In this document: positions 31,526 through 40,365 of the stretch, in pieces
Layout: every line of letters begins with the position of its first letter
How positions within the stretch are numbered: position 1 is the stretch's first letter
Assembly: GCA_017311185.1 (NCBI GenBank)
Contig: JAESUZ010004132.1
Span: forward strand, 1 to 64,000
DNA length: 64,000 nt
Direction: 5' to 3'
Origin: Proteles cristata cristata
Lineage: Eukaryota > Chordata > Mammalia > Carnivora > Hyaenidae
The notes under the pieces: model-generated
Told to the model about the DNA's origin: nothing
What the model saw: the letters and a program-made list of their open reading frames with translations, nothing else
The model's database searches: none
Made by a program: the position numbers and the translations under genes

Positions 31526-31705
31526 AAAATAAATTTTGTTTTAGTATTTACTTGTTTTTGAGGGCGGGGAACACAGAATCCAAAGCAGGCTCCAGGGTCT
31601 GAGCTGTCAGCACAGAGCCCAGTGCGGGGCTCAAACCCACGAATTGAGAGATCATGACCTGAGTCGATGTCGGACACCTAACCGACTGAGCCACCCAGGC
31701 GCCCC
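31526..31705 (-). mobile_element. Can-SINE, antisense, short body
   Basis: TTTACTTGTTTTTGAGGGCG, CAGGCTCCAGGGTCTGAGCT, GTCAGCACAGAGCCCAGTGC and a head ending GAGCCACCCAGGCGCC. Flanked by a perfect 15-bp duplication AAGAGTCCTGTCGAT at 31511-31525 and 31706-31720. Confidence 0.96.
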
Positions 31706-31859
31706 AAGAGTCCTGTCGATTTTAAGTGGCAGTCGTATTTTACTCTTCCCAGCAAGGTTTATGTGACATTTTTGTGGTCCGTCCTTAAAATCCTTAAAAG
31801 TGAAGTAACTAAAGGGAGAAGAGAGGCTGATGGGAAAACAACCTAATGAGGATTCTCTC

Positions 31860-32230
31860 GCCTTCTAAAATTCCGTCCTGTGTAGAAACCACGTGGGCAG
31901 CTAGCTCATCGTGTGTTTCTCTCAGCTCGCTGGCGTGGCTGTCGTAGCGTGTGGGTTCGCACTGAGTGATGTTTTGGTCGTTGCCGAGACGTGATATCCG
32001 TTGCCAAGGTGATGAAACCGGGATTTCTTTTTCGCTCTGGGCCTGGAATGGAGGATGGGGAAGAGAAGAGAGGGGAGCCAGGAACAGGGACGGTGTAACG
32101 GACAGGCACACTTGGCAACGACCCTGTTCATTCACCTCGGTAGCTGAGCGGCTTTTCTTTCAAAGGCTGTTGAATAGTCTGTGGGTGGTGGGAGCCTGCA
32201 GGGGGTGGAGGGGGTGGGGACGAGCACAGT
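31860..32230. promoter_or_regulatory. Candidate regulatory block with RFX/X-box-like half-sites
   Basis: Three copies of the RFX half-site core GTTGCC lie within ~145 bp: GGTCGTTGCCGA at 31976-31987, CGTTGCCAAG at 31999-32008, and its exact reverse complement CTTGGCAACG at 32111-32120. RFX factors bind GTTGCCATGGCAAC-type X-boxes. Factor binding is inference; no transcript was identified. Confidence 0.3.
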
Positions 32231-32234
32231 TAGG

Positions 32235-32320
32235 AGCTAACATGTAGGGAACCTCATTGTTCCAAGCACTTCACGTTAGCTTCGTATTAACCACTCGAAT
32301 CTCTATGACAACTGCGTGGG
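32235..32320 (-). mobile_element. MIR fragment, antisense
   Basis: TTGTTCCAAGCACTTCACGT, TAGCTTCGTATTAACCACTC and GAATCTCTATGACAACTG match the antisense MIR 3' half. Confidence 0.65.
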
Positions 32321-32324
32321 ATAG

Positions 32325-32715
32325 CAGGGTTCCAACCTGCCTCTCCCACTGCCTAGCTGTGTAAACACGTGCAAGTTCATGTGTTTTTTTAATGTTTTAT
32401 TTCTAGGAGAGAGAGAGAGACAGCGTGAGCAGGGGAGGGTCAGAGAGAGAGGGAGTCACAGACTCTGAAACTGGCTCCAGGCTCTGAGCTGGCAGTCAGC
32501 ACGGAGCCCGATGCGGGGCTCGAACCTACGAACCGCGAGATCATGACCTAAGCGAAAGTTGGTCGCTTAATCAACTAAGCCACCCAGGTGCCCCAGCAAG
32601 TTCATGTTTTTTAAAAAGATGAACTTAACAGTACCCATCCCTTGGCGTTGACATTAGCATTGAAGAAGATAGTAAGCATAATACATTTATAACTGTGCCT
32701 GATACATAAAAAAAA
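32325..32715 (+). mobile_element. MIR, sense, split by a SINE
   Basis: GGGTTCCAACCTGCCTCTCC, CACTGCCTAGCTGTGT and GTGCAAGTTCATGT lie before the SINE. TTAACAGTACCCATCCC, TAGTAAGCATAATAC and ACTGTGCCTGATACAT lie after. It sits tail-to-head with the antisense MIR at 32235. Confidence 0.7.
32383..32595 (-). mobile_element. Young-subfamily Can-SINE, antisense, nested in MIR
   Basis: Shows TTTCTAGGAGAGAGAGAG, GCAGTCAGCACGGAGCCCGA, GACCTAAGCGAAAGTTGGTC and AACTAAGCCACCCAGGTGC, the reverse of the young tags. Flanked by a perfect 12-bp duplication GCAAGTTCATGT at 32371-32382 and 32596-32607. Confidence 0.96.
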
Positions 32716-32754
32716 TTCCATGAAGATGTAAAAAATGAGCAATAAAAATCGGTC

Positions 32755-32935
32755 GGGGCACCTGGGGGGCTCAGTCGGTTAAGCATCCCGCTTTGGCTCA
32801 GGTCATGATCTCCCGATTCGTGAGTGCTTTGGGCTCTCTGCTGTCACTCCGGATCCTTCTGTGGCTCCCCTTTCCACGCCCCGCCCCTCCCCCGCTCGGG
32901 CACAAGCTCTCTCTCAAACATTTTTAAAAAATAGG
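32755..32935 (+). mobile_element. Can-SINE (SINEC), diverged
   Basis: Head CGGGGCACCTGGGGGGCTCA, TTTGGCTCAGGTCATGATC, a degraded B box, GCCCCTCCCCCGCTCGGG and a CTCTCTCAAACATTTTTAAA tail. Confidence 0.92.
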
Positions 32936-33920
32936 TGAAGCTTAACACATATCCATTTTACCTCAAAGCTAAAACATGCTCGCTGCCAGTTGTAAGGCTG
33001 TATGATACCTAGATTTTTTTTGTATTTTAGAACAGGGATGAGTGGCTTTCACATAGACCCAGCTCACGAGATGATTGAGATGGTTCAGAGGAGGGACTGT
33101 TGAGATGTCTGAGGAGAAAGTAAGCACACACTCTCGAGCACTCACTGTATGCCTGTCTGCTGTGAAAGATACAGAGGGTGATGGTGAAGATACCTAACAG
33201 TGCCGATCTTTATTGTTACAGAAGTTGTCGGGGCTTTGCAGATGCTCGCATGCACTCAACCAGCGATAGAATTCAAGGTGTGTGGCGCGGCTGAGTATGG
33301 GTGGCTCAAAATGAAGGGTGGCAATTCAGTGGAGGAATGGAATGGCTGGGGAGGGTCCCTGGCGGAGAAGACTTTGAAAGGCTGGACAGACGCTCCTGGA
33401 AGTAATGTGAGCAGCGGCATAGAGGTCACAATTTATGTTCGAAACTGGCCCCACTGGACCATGTCGGGAAGACTCCGATTGTAGAGGACCCTGAGGCTGG
33501 TCATCTTCACGGATCTGCTTGCAGAGGGTTCCCGCCCGTCTGCTGCAGTGGTAGCGACCGGTTCTTGCCCTGCTTGTGAGGTCTCCTTCCAACTCTGACT
33601 TCGGTGACGTCACATTGGTAGCTAACGATTGGCCGTGGTGGGAGTATTTACAACATCGAGGAGGGAGAATGCTACAGGTGTGGGTCCCCGTCCACCACCC
33701 CCGCCCCCACCCACTCCCCAGAGAGCCAGTTGTTAGCAGTTTACCAGCATACCACTGATAGCGGTGGCAAATAGGTGTGAGCTTGGGAGAGGGGAGCAAA
33801 CAGAATGATTTAGTGGTGCCTGGGCTTGAGAGAGCAGGGGAAAAGAAGAAAGAAAACTCTTGAGAGCGCAGGGGATGAAGAAGCACAGATATTTAAAAAC
33901 AAAAAATTTTTGACTGTTTA
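32936..33920. other. Non-coding DNA, unassigned
   Basis: No repeat named. The opposing frames at 33200-33484 (plus, 94 codons) and 33326-33886 (minus, 186 codons) overlap and have no recognised domain, so neither is accepted. Confidence 0.35.
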
Positions 33921-33924
33921 TTAT

Positions 33925-34122
33925 TATTTTTTTAATGTTTATTTTTGAGAGAGCATGAGCAGTGGAAGGGCAGAGAGAGAGAGGGAGACACAGAATTCCA
34001 GGCAGGCTCCAGGTTCTGAACTGTCAGCACAGAGGCTGACGCAGGGCTCAAACCCATGAACTAGGAGATCATGACCTGAGCCGAAGTCAGACGCTTAACC
34101 CCTCGAGCCACCCAGGTGCCCC
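33925..34122 (-). mobile_element. Can-SINE, antisense, first of a tandem pair
   Basis: TTTTAATGTTTATTTTTGAG tail, GAGCAGTGGAAGGGCAGAGA body, CTGTCAGCACAGAGGCTGAC, and a head ending GAGCCACCCAGGTGCCCC at 34122. Its head touches the tail of the next copy. Confidence 0.95.
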
Positions 34123-34324
34123 TGAACATTTATTTTTGACAGACAGAGAGATGGAGCATGAGGGGGAGGGGCAGAGAGAGAGACACACACACACAGAATC
34201 TGAAGCAGGCTCTAGGCTCTGAGCTGTCAGCACAGAGCCCGACATGGGGCTCAAACCCACAGATCGCAAGATAATGATCTGAGCTGAAGTCAGACGCTTA
34301 GCGACTGAGCCACCCAGGCACCCA
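34123..34324 (-). mobile_element. Can-SINE, antisense, second of a tandem pair
   Basis: Starts with TGAACATTTATTTTTGACAG tail directly after the previous head, then GAGGGGGAGGGGCAGAGAGA, a CA repeat, GTCAGCACAGAGCCCGACAT and a head ending CCACCCAGGCACCC. Same orientation with no spacer. Confidence 0.95.
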
Positions 34325-34394
34325 AGATGCACCAATATTTAATAATGAAAGAGAGGTAGGACCATTTGGGGTCATTTTGAAAAGCACCTGAACA

Positions 34395-34623
34395 GGGGCG
34401 CCTGGGTGGCTTAGTCGGTTAAGCGTCCGACTTTCGCTTGGGTCATGATCTCGCGGTTCGTGGGTTCGAGCCCCGCGTCGGGCTCTGTGCTGACAGCCAG
34501 CTCAGAGCCTGGAGCCCATTTCAGAGTCTGTGTCTCCCTCTCTCTCTGACCCTCCCTTGCTCACGCTGTCTCTCTCTCTCTCTAGAAATAAATAAAAAAT
34601 ATTAAAAAAAAAAAAAAAAAGAA
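34395..34623 (+). mobile_element. Young-subfamily Can-SINE, nearly intact
   Basis: GTGGCTTAGTCGGTTAAGCG A-box region, GTGGGTTCGAGCCCCGCGTC B-box region, GACAGCCAGCTCAGAGCC, a CT body, CTAGAAATAAATAAAAAATA and A(17). Flanked by a perfect 16-bp duplication GAAAAGCACCTGAACA at 34379-34394 and 34624-34639. It is among the least diverged copies here. Confidence 0.97.
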
Positions 34624-34864
34624 GAAAAGCACCTGAACAGTAATATGCCTTCCCACAAGTGAGGATGGAATTAGCATGCCTTGTGCAAAATGGGGTGCCT
34701 TCAGGCCTTGGGTAAATGGGGCTCCCTCTAGCCTCAACAACTTCTTTGAGATCTGCGCAGCACCTGACTTGGCCGTGTGTGCAGTGCGGAGCTGGGTCCT
34801 CCCTCCTCTGTGCTCTGAGAAGGCAGTCACAGTGGTGGTGTGAACGAGGTCATGAACTAGACCT

Positions 34865-35025
34865 CACCACTGTACTGCTCCGTACGGTCTGCTTGCGATA
34901 CAGGTCTTGCTTACTTGTTTGTCTGCCTTAATAGCATGAACTCCAGAAGAGCCTGGAATCTCACATCCTTGTGTATCTTAGTACCAACTGCTATGCTTAT
35001 TGAACTAATGAGTAAATGTAGTCAA
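34865..35025 (+). mobile_element. L2 LINE 3' end (weak)
   Basis: TTGTTTGTCTGCCTTAATAG, CATGAACTCCAGAAGAGC, ATCCTTGTGTATCTTAGTAC and ATTGAACTAATGAGTAAATG follow the L2 3' pattern (TGAGCTCCTTGAGGGC, TGTATCCCCAG, TGAATGAATGA). Confidence 0.5.
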
Positions 35026-35335
35026 TTTTGGTTTTTTGATCACATGCCATTATCAAAAGATCAGTTAGATTCTGTTCAATAAAATAAACCCAGGCCGCCT
35101 TAAATATTATTTCTTTGTATGCTATGGAAATGAAAGCCATTCACTGTCAAGATTTCTTCCAAGTCTGAGACGCCAGGATTCTAAGGGAGAAAAGCTCAGA
35201 CTTCGTGAGCTTAAAACCACAGATCTTTGCTGCTGTGTGTTACAGCGCAAAGTGGTCTGCTGTATAGAAATTTCCTGTATTTTTGTTTCATCGCATCAGA
35301 TTCTTCTGTCTATATAAGTGACAATTGATAAGTGG
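35026..35335. other. AT-rich non-coding DNA
   Basis: No repeat or exon recognised. Confidence 0.35.
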
Positions 35336-35337
35336 TG

Positions 35338-35825
35338 TTGGGTAGGCTGAATAATGCTGTCCCCCTTCCCGCCAGGGGCCAGGCCACCAGCCCCGGAACC
35401 TGTGAATACATTACGGTACGTGGCAAAAGAAACTTTGCAGACCAAACGAAGGATCGTGAGATGGGGAGACTGTCCGGTGATCCCAGTGGTCATTGTAAGA
35501 GGAGGCAGAAGGGTGCAGAGGAGATGTGTAGGGTTGGAAGCCGAGACGAGAGGGACAGAGATTTGAAGCACTTCCATGACCAGCCCGGAGGATGGAGGGA
35601 AGGGACCACAACCCAGAGAATACAGTGGCCACCAGGAGCTGAGAAAGGCCCAGAAATTCGCTCCTAGAGTCCTCAGAAGGAAGCAGCCCTTCTGACACCG
35701 GGACTTGAGCCCATCAAAATGATTTTGGGTCTTTGGTTCCAGAACTGGGAGAGAGTAAATTTGTATTGCTTTAAGCCATTCGGTCTGTGGTTACTTGTTA
35801 GAGCAGCAGTTGAAACCAGTAAATC
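35338..35825 (+). mobile_element. Old MLT1-type MaLR solo LTR, sense
   Basis: GGTAGGCTGAATAATGCTGT, CCCCGGAACCTGTGAATACA, TTACGGTACGTGGCAAAAGA, AACTTTGCAGACC, GAGATGGGGAGACTGTCC, ACCAGGAGCTGAGAAAGG, AGAAGGAAGCAGCCCTTCTG, TGCTTTAAGCCATTCGGTCT and GGTTACTTGTTAGAGCAGC give a near-complete LTR in consensus order. Confidence 0.85.
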
Positions 35826-36384
35826 GTCTCTTCTCAAGATTCAGGGTACATAGGAGCCCTGGGGGTCTCGTGCAGACACGGACTCTGATTTAGGGGCTCC
35901 GGGGAGGAGCGTGATCATCTGCTGTTGTCCCAAGATGGCGAGCGACGCTGGGGCTGCCGGCTTCCGCCCACACTCTGAGGAGGAAGGTTCTTTCCGGACG
36001 CGATGTTCGTTGTCTGGGATTCTCTCTCCTCAGTCGCCTTTGGTTGACTTTCCAAAAACCCCGTTCTGTTGGGGCTTAAGTTTCTAGAGGCATGTAGAGA
36101 ATCAGAGAAGGTTCTGAGGTGAGCCACAAACACTTGGAGTAGAGCCAACACGGGAAGACTCAAAGAGCTGCAAGTCTTCAACCCGAAGAAGAGACGGCTG
36201 AGGGATGATTTAATGAGACATCAGAAACTCGAGAGTTAATGAGTGGGAACCGTGGTTAAGTGCTCCTTGTCTTTATCCAGGATAAAAAAGCAGAAAGAAT
36301 GTGGGTTTGGGAATGAGGGCCTGGCAGGGCAGGCTGTGGTTTTGACGTGTGGCCTTGTGCCGCCGCAGAGGGCCCTGGGGCCCG
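35826..36384. other. Non-coding DNA, unassigned
   Basis: No repeat or exon recognised; moderately CpG-rich at 35930-36010. Confidence 0.35.
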
Positions 36385-36515
36385 TGTAGCCCCGCCGCCT
36401 CATTTGCGGAGGTCGAACTGGGCTGCGGCGACCTTTGCAGCGAATGGCAGAGCCTGGCATCGAACTCGCGGCTTGACCAGGTACACTGCACTACCTCCGT
36501 GGACGATGCACTGTG
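36385..36515 (-). mobile_element. CpG-rich MIR, antisense
   Basis: CGCCTCATTTGCGGAGGTCG, AACTGGGCTGCGGCGACC, GAATGGCAGAGCCTGGCATC, GAACTCGCGGCTTGACCAGG and TACACTGCACTACCTCC follow antisense MIR from CCTCATCTGTAA through the B box to the tRNA-like head. CpG has been retained or gained in it. Confidence 0.6.
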
Positions 36516-36550
36516 GGGTTGGGCAGTTGCTTTTCTTTTTGAAGTGATTG

Positions 36551-36584
36551 GTATTTATTTATTTATTTATTTATTTATTTATTT
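36551..36584 (+). repeat. (TTTA)n microsatellite
   Basis: About eight perfect copies of ATTT/TTTA, probably grown from an L1 or SINE A-rich tail region. The truncated SINE that follows starts with a T(17) run. Confidence 0.95.
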
Positions 36585-36693
36585 GAGTTTTTTTTTTTTT
36601 TTTAATGTTCATTTTTATTTTCGACAGCGAGCGAGCAGGGGAGGGGCAGGGAGGGGCAGTAACGGAGGATCTGAAGCAGGCTCTGTGCCGACA
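36585..36693 (-). mobile_element. Truncated Can-SINE, antisense
   Basis: T(17), TTAATGTTCATTTTTATTTT, AGCGAGCAGGGGAGGGGCAG and GAAGCAGGCTCTGTGCCGAC, then it stops. The tRNA-like head is missing. The GGGAGGGGCA unit is duplicated in the body. Confidence 0.88.
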
Positions 36694-36699
36694 GATGCA

Positions 36700-36785
36700 T
36701 CCTGTGTCTTGCTCTTGGGTTTGGTTCCACAGGTGTGTACCCGTGTGTGTAAAATGCATCAACTCGTATACTTAGGATTTGCGTA
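36700..36785 (+). mobile_element. L1M 3' end fragment
   Basis: TGGGTTTGGTTCCACAGGTG, TGTGTAAAATGCATCAACTC, GTATACTTAGGATTTGCG match the old L1 terminus (GGTTACACGGGTGTG, CATCGAGCTGTACACTTA). Confidence 0.6.
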
Positions 36786-36839
36786 CTAGGCTCTAGGTCT
36801 GTTGTTCGCCAATTAAAAAAAATTTTTTTATGACCATGT

Positions 36840-37215
36840 TGCAGATGAACAGGCAAACTCTTCATAATAGCCCCAACCTGGACACGGTTCAAATCTCGTA
36901 CAATGGATTTCTCTCCGCAGTGATAGCAAATAAACCACAGACAAAAAAAGAGAACATTCCACATGATCCATTTATATAAAACTCCCAACTGAGTAAGCGG
37001 GTCAGTGCTGGTCAGAGTAGTAGTGCCTGGCTTTGGTGGGGCCGCAGGGGCACGAGGAAGGGTTCTTGGGTGCCAGGGACGTGGGGTTTTTTTGTTGTTT
37101 TTTTTTAAATCTGGGAGCTGGTTGCACGACTCTATCCCTTTTGTGACAACAAAGTGAGATGTACACTTGGTTGTGCATTTATGTATACTCCAGTTAAAGA
37201 TTAACTTAAGAAAAA
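36840..37215 (+). mobile_element. L1M-type LINE 3' region, sense
   Basis: CAAACTCTTCATAATAGCCC, CAACCTGGACACGG, ACAATGGATTTCTCTCCGCA, CATGATCCATTTATATAAAA, ATCTGGGAGCTGGTTGCACG, GAGATGTACACTTGG and TATGTATACTCCAGTTAAAG fit the end of ORF2 and the 3' UTR. A T-rich insertion lies at 37087-37108. Confidence 0.8.
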
Positions 37216-37218
37216 TCA

Positions 37219-37418
37219 GGGCACCTGGGTGGCTCAGTTGGTTAAGCCTCCGACTTCGGCTCAGGTCATGATCTCACGGTTTGTGGGTTCAAGCCCCGCA
37301 TCAGGCTCTGTGCTGACAGCCTGGAGCCTGTTTCGGGTTCTGTGCCTCCATCTCTCTGCCCCTCCTTTACTCATTTTCTCGCTCGCTCTCTCAAAAATGA
37401 ACATTAAAAAAAAAAAAT
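37219..37418 (+). mobile_element. Can-SINE (SINEC), cat-type
   Basis: Head GGGCACCTGGGTGGCTCAGT, TTCGGCTCAGGTCATGATCT, GCTCTGTGCTGACAGCCTGG, a CT body and the CAAAAATGAACATTAAAAAA tail. It lies at the 3' end of the L1M fragment. Confidence 0.95.
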
Positions 37419-37789
37419 GAACTTGACAATGGCACCCTCTCGTAAGCCTTCCTACCGTTCAGCTCTGAAGAAGTGCGTTTTGCAATTTGTGTTTTACGAT
37501 GAATTTTAAAGGGACGCACGTAGATTGTGTTAGGAAATGTGTATCCTCACAGAAGAGAAGTCTCCTGGAAGGAATGTGGATTCTTAAATCTGAGTTGTAA
37601 ACCGTTCGACCGCTGTTCCGTAGTCTGCTTGCTCCCTGAGCTAGGACAGCCTTTTATGCCGGGAAATCTGTGAAGCCAGCCCCAGCCCTCCATGCCTTTT
37701 GGCTCTTGGTACTTATGTAGAGTGAAAGAATGGGGTCATTTTTTCCAAAGCAGCTCGGAATAACTAGTAATTACTTCTGTTAGGAGACC

Positions 37790-38225
37790 ATTTTGTCAGG
37801 CCAGGCACATCGCCCCGCGGCAGCACCTGGGAGTTACGGCTGGGTTCAAGTGGTGTGGAGAGAGGGTCAAGGCACGCGGCCAGCCGGGTCCGGACTCCCC
37901 CCTCTGAGCCCGAGTGTGGCAGAAGCCACATCCCCTTCCTGCCACGGGCCGCGTGGCTTCAGAGTAGCTGCTTAGCATCCCTGAAACCGTGCCATCCGAG
38001 ATCGGGTCGGGGATTGACAAGGCAGGCCTGAGGCCGCCCCCCTTAACCAGGCCTCCTGGCGAGGTTGGCCCCTGGCTGGCGTGTGCCAGCTCGGCCGGTA
38101 AACACGCTCCCTACACGGGTGTGAAACTTGCCCTTCCTGATAAGGCTGCTCCGGGGGACCTAGACTGTGCAAGCAATACGGATGATACCGAACACCTGCT
38201 TTCCTTCCTGGAGTCTGGAATCCTG

Positions 38226-38269
<44 letters not shown>

Positions 38270-38460
38270 GGGGTGGCCTACGTGGCCGGATGTGTCGTGT
38301 TTCCGTTGCCGAGAGCCGAGTGCGCCCCGTGTGACCCTTCTTGGGAGGGAGAGCGCGCCTCCCCCTTCGGACCCGCGCGCGTCGCTGTAATCAGTCATAG
38401 CCGCAAGTGCAGCTGCGAGCAGCCTGTCTGGCCGCTCTCCGCACACAGGCGTGGGCTTGG
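37790..38460. promoter_or_regulatory. CpG-island-like segment with embedded TG repeat
   Basis: GC-rich throughout; about 22 CpG in 38261-38460 by manual count, including ACCCGCGCGCGTCGC. Interrupted by (TG)17 at 38227-38261. The overlapping frames on both strands look composition-driven. No promoter core or exon was identified. Confidence 0.5.
38227..38261 (+). repeat. (TG)17 microsatellite
   Basis: Perfect TG repeat of 35 bp followed by GGGGGTGGGGGTGG. Likely length-polymorphic and prone to Z-DNA. Confidence 0.97.
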
Positions 38461-38733
38461 GGACACAAACCTAAGTGAATCGTTACTGGAGGTGTTTTTC
38501 TGGCTTTTCCCAATGAAAAGCAGGTCAGAAGGTACTCTTGGGTGCTGCTGCTGGGAGTGCAAACGTGAACAGCCCTTGTTGAGGATACGTGGTCAGTCGC
38601 TAAAAACCCCAAAGCAGGGTCTGCCCAGGGAGGGGACAATCAGGGTAGGTTCCCACCAGGAATCCCTACGCAGCTGGGAAAAGAAAGGATGAAGTTGTAT
38701 ACTGCTGTGTAGAAAGATTTCTTGTGTCTACCA
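38461..38733. other. Non-coding DNA, unassigned
   Basis: Nothing recognised between the CpG-rich block and the next SINE duplication. Confidence 0.35.
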
Positions 38734-38749
38734 AATTAAAAGGGTGCAG

Positions 38750-38956
38750 GGGCGCCTGGGTGGCTTAGTCGGTTGAGCGTCCGACTTTCGCTTAGGTCAT
38801 GATCTTGTGGTTGGGGTCGAGCCCCGCGGCCTCCTCTGTGCTGACCGTCAGCCTGGCCTGGAGCCTGCTTCAGAGCCCAGGACTCTTCTCTGACCTCCTG
38901 CTCACTGTCTCTCTCTCTCTCCTAGAAATAAATAAAAATATTTTAAAAAATAAATT
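38750..38956 (+). mobile_element. Young-subfamily Can-SINE with small deletions
   Basis: GTGGCTTAGTCGGTTGAGCG, ACTTTCGCTTAGGTCATGAT and CTCCTAGAAATAAATAAAAA tags are present. The middle has several short deletions (GGTTGGGGTCGAGCC, GCCCAGGACTC). Flanked by a perfect 16-bp duplication AATTAAAAGGGTGCAG at 38734-38749 and 38957-38972. Confidence 0.96.
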
Positions 38957-39274
38957 AATTAAAAGGGTGCAGAATGGTAGAAACAGTGCTGCTTTTCGCA
39001 TGGGGAAGGTGGGAAGTGTACCTCAGCTCTATGAAGTGCGGTGACCTCGTGGGGGGCAAGTAAGACCCATAGAAGCCAGGGAAGTGAGAATTTTCAAAGC
39101 ATAGCTCTTTACATTGTTTTTGATGTTTGCAATCATGTCCTTGTATCAGCTGTTAAAATTTTTAAAAATCAACGAAAAATCAGAAGGGCGGAGAAGAGGC
39201 AGTATCAGATGAGGTCTGTCAAGGGCATCTCTTATAAGTGAAAACAAGCAATTTTATCATCTTGGAGCTCGCTG

Positions 39275-39450
39275 TTCCCTTTGCTCACAGAAAGTCAGCC
39301 ACCTGTTGTTGTAAATAAAAACATTTTGACACACAGTCACGCCCACTCGCTTCTGTATTGTTTCCGGCTGCTTTGGTGCTTTAACAGAGGTGCTGAGTAG
39401 GGTGGGACAGAGACCACATGGCGGCAAAAGCCTAGAATATTTACACAGTG
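39275..39450 (-). mobile_element. hAT-type nonautonomous DNA transposon fragment
   Basis: CTTTGCTCACAGAAAGTCAG, TGTAAATAAAAACATTTTGA, CACACAGTCACGCCCACTCG, TGTATTGTTTCCGGCTGCTT, GTGCTTTAACAGAGG, AGAGACCACATGGC and AAAAGCCTAGAATATTTAC follow a common mammalian MITE (CACAGCCACGCCCATTCG, GTATGGCCCGCAAAGCC). Family name uncertain. Confidence 0.6.
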
Positions 39451-39642
39451 TTGTTTAGTTATGGCTCATATCGTCATATACTTGATAGAAAGCAAATTAA
39501 GAAAATACCTACGTATAAGAAAAGCATTACATGACAAGATAAAAAAATCCAGTCACTACTCTGGATTCATATCCAATTCATTGTCCGTAGTATAGCTCGC
39601 TTCTGAGCAGGGATTGGCATTTTTGAAAGTTCTAGTCCCTCT

Positions 39643-39671
39643 CTTTTTTTTTTTCTTTTAGGTTTATTTAT

Positions 39672-39703
<32 letters not shown>

Positions 39704-39828
39704 TCCCAAGCAGGCTCTGTGCTGTCCGTGCAAGAGCCTAATGCATGGTTCAATCCCACAAACCATGAGATCACGACCTGAGCCGACATCAAGAGTCAGA
39801 CGTTTACTGACTGAGCCACCCTGACGTC
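39643..39828 (-). mobile_element. Can-SINE, antisense, GA-expanded
   Basis: T-rich tail, TTTATTTATTTTGAG, a perfect (GA)14 run at 39675-39702, CAAGCAGGCTCTGTGCTGTC and a head ending ACTGAGCCACCCTGACGTCC. Part of the usual body is replaced by the GA run. Confidence 0.92.
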
Positions 39829-39879
39829 CTTGGCCCTTATCTTGATGTGTGTTTTCACGCGATTTCCCTTTAATAGCCT

Positions 39880-40365
39880 AAGTAACCTACCTGCAGCAGA
39901 TGCTGTGGGTGCTGCCATGCCCCCTTCCCATACCACTTCAGTGATCTCCCATCTAACTTCGGAGTGCCAGCACCTGCTTTTCTTTGCCCGAGGGTTTTGG
40001 CCACCAGATTCTGCCTTGCCCCTCTGTGGACAGGGCAGAAGCGGCAAGAGAATTAACACCCTCCAGGAGCAGCCCCAAGCAGTGATGGATGGCAGTTGGT
40101 GTATAAATACCCCAGCTCCCCTGCCCCATGGCGGGATAGCTCTGAAACACCTCTTCTCTACGGTCTCTCGGAACCCAGTGGTGGGCCTAAGACCCAGTCA
40201 CCCCCAGCGATAACTTGCTTGTTAACTTACCTTTATTGCCTACCTTCTCTTCCCTTCTCTCACTTCCTTTACCCACGTTTGTTGTGATCAACTCCCAAAT
40301 GAGCTGCTTGCAACCAAGCTCTGTTTCCGGCTCAGTTCCTGGAGGCACTCAAACAAGACAGGTTC
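39880..40365 (+). mobile_element. LTR-like ancient repeat with TATA box (unnamed)
   Basis: GTTTTGGCCACCAGATTCTG, CAGGGCAGAAGCGGC, AGAATTAACACCC, GTGATGGATGGCAG and TATAAATACCCCAGCTCCC resemble a mammalian LTR that I cannot name. A TATAAATA box is at 40102-40109 and an eroded poly(A) signal (CAAATGAGCTGCTTGC) near 40299. The 127-codon frame inside is not supported as a gene. Confidence 0.4.

Noticed and set aside
33200..33886. Opposing frames of 94 and 186 codons
   Set aside because: They overlap antisense to each other with no domain recognised, so at most one could be real and neither has supporting evidence.
38521..38640. Peptide GCCCWECKREQPL resembling the L1 CWWECKLV motif
   Set aside because: Only a handful of residues agree and no other L1 sequence surrounds it. 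Treated as coincidence.
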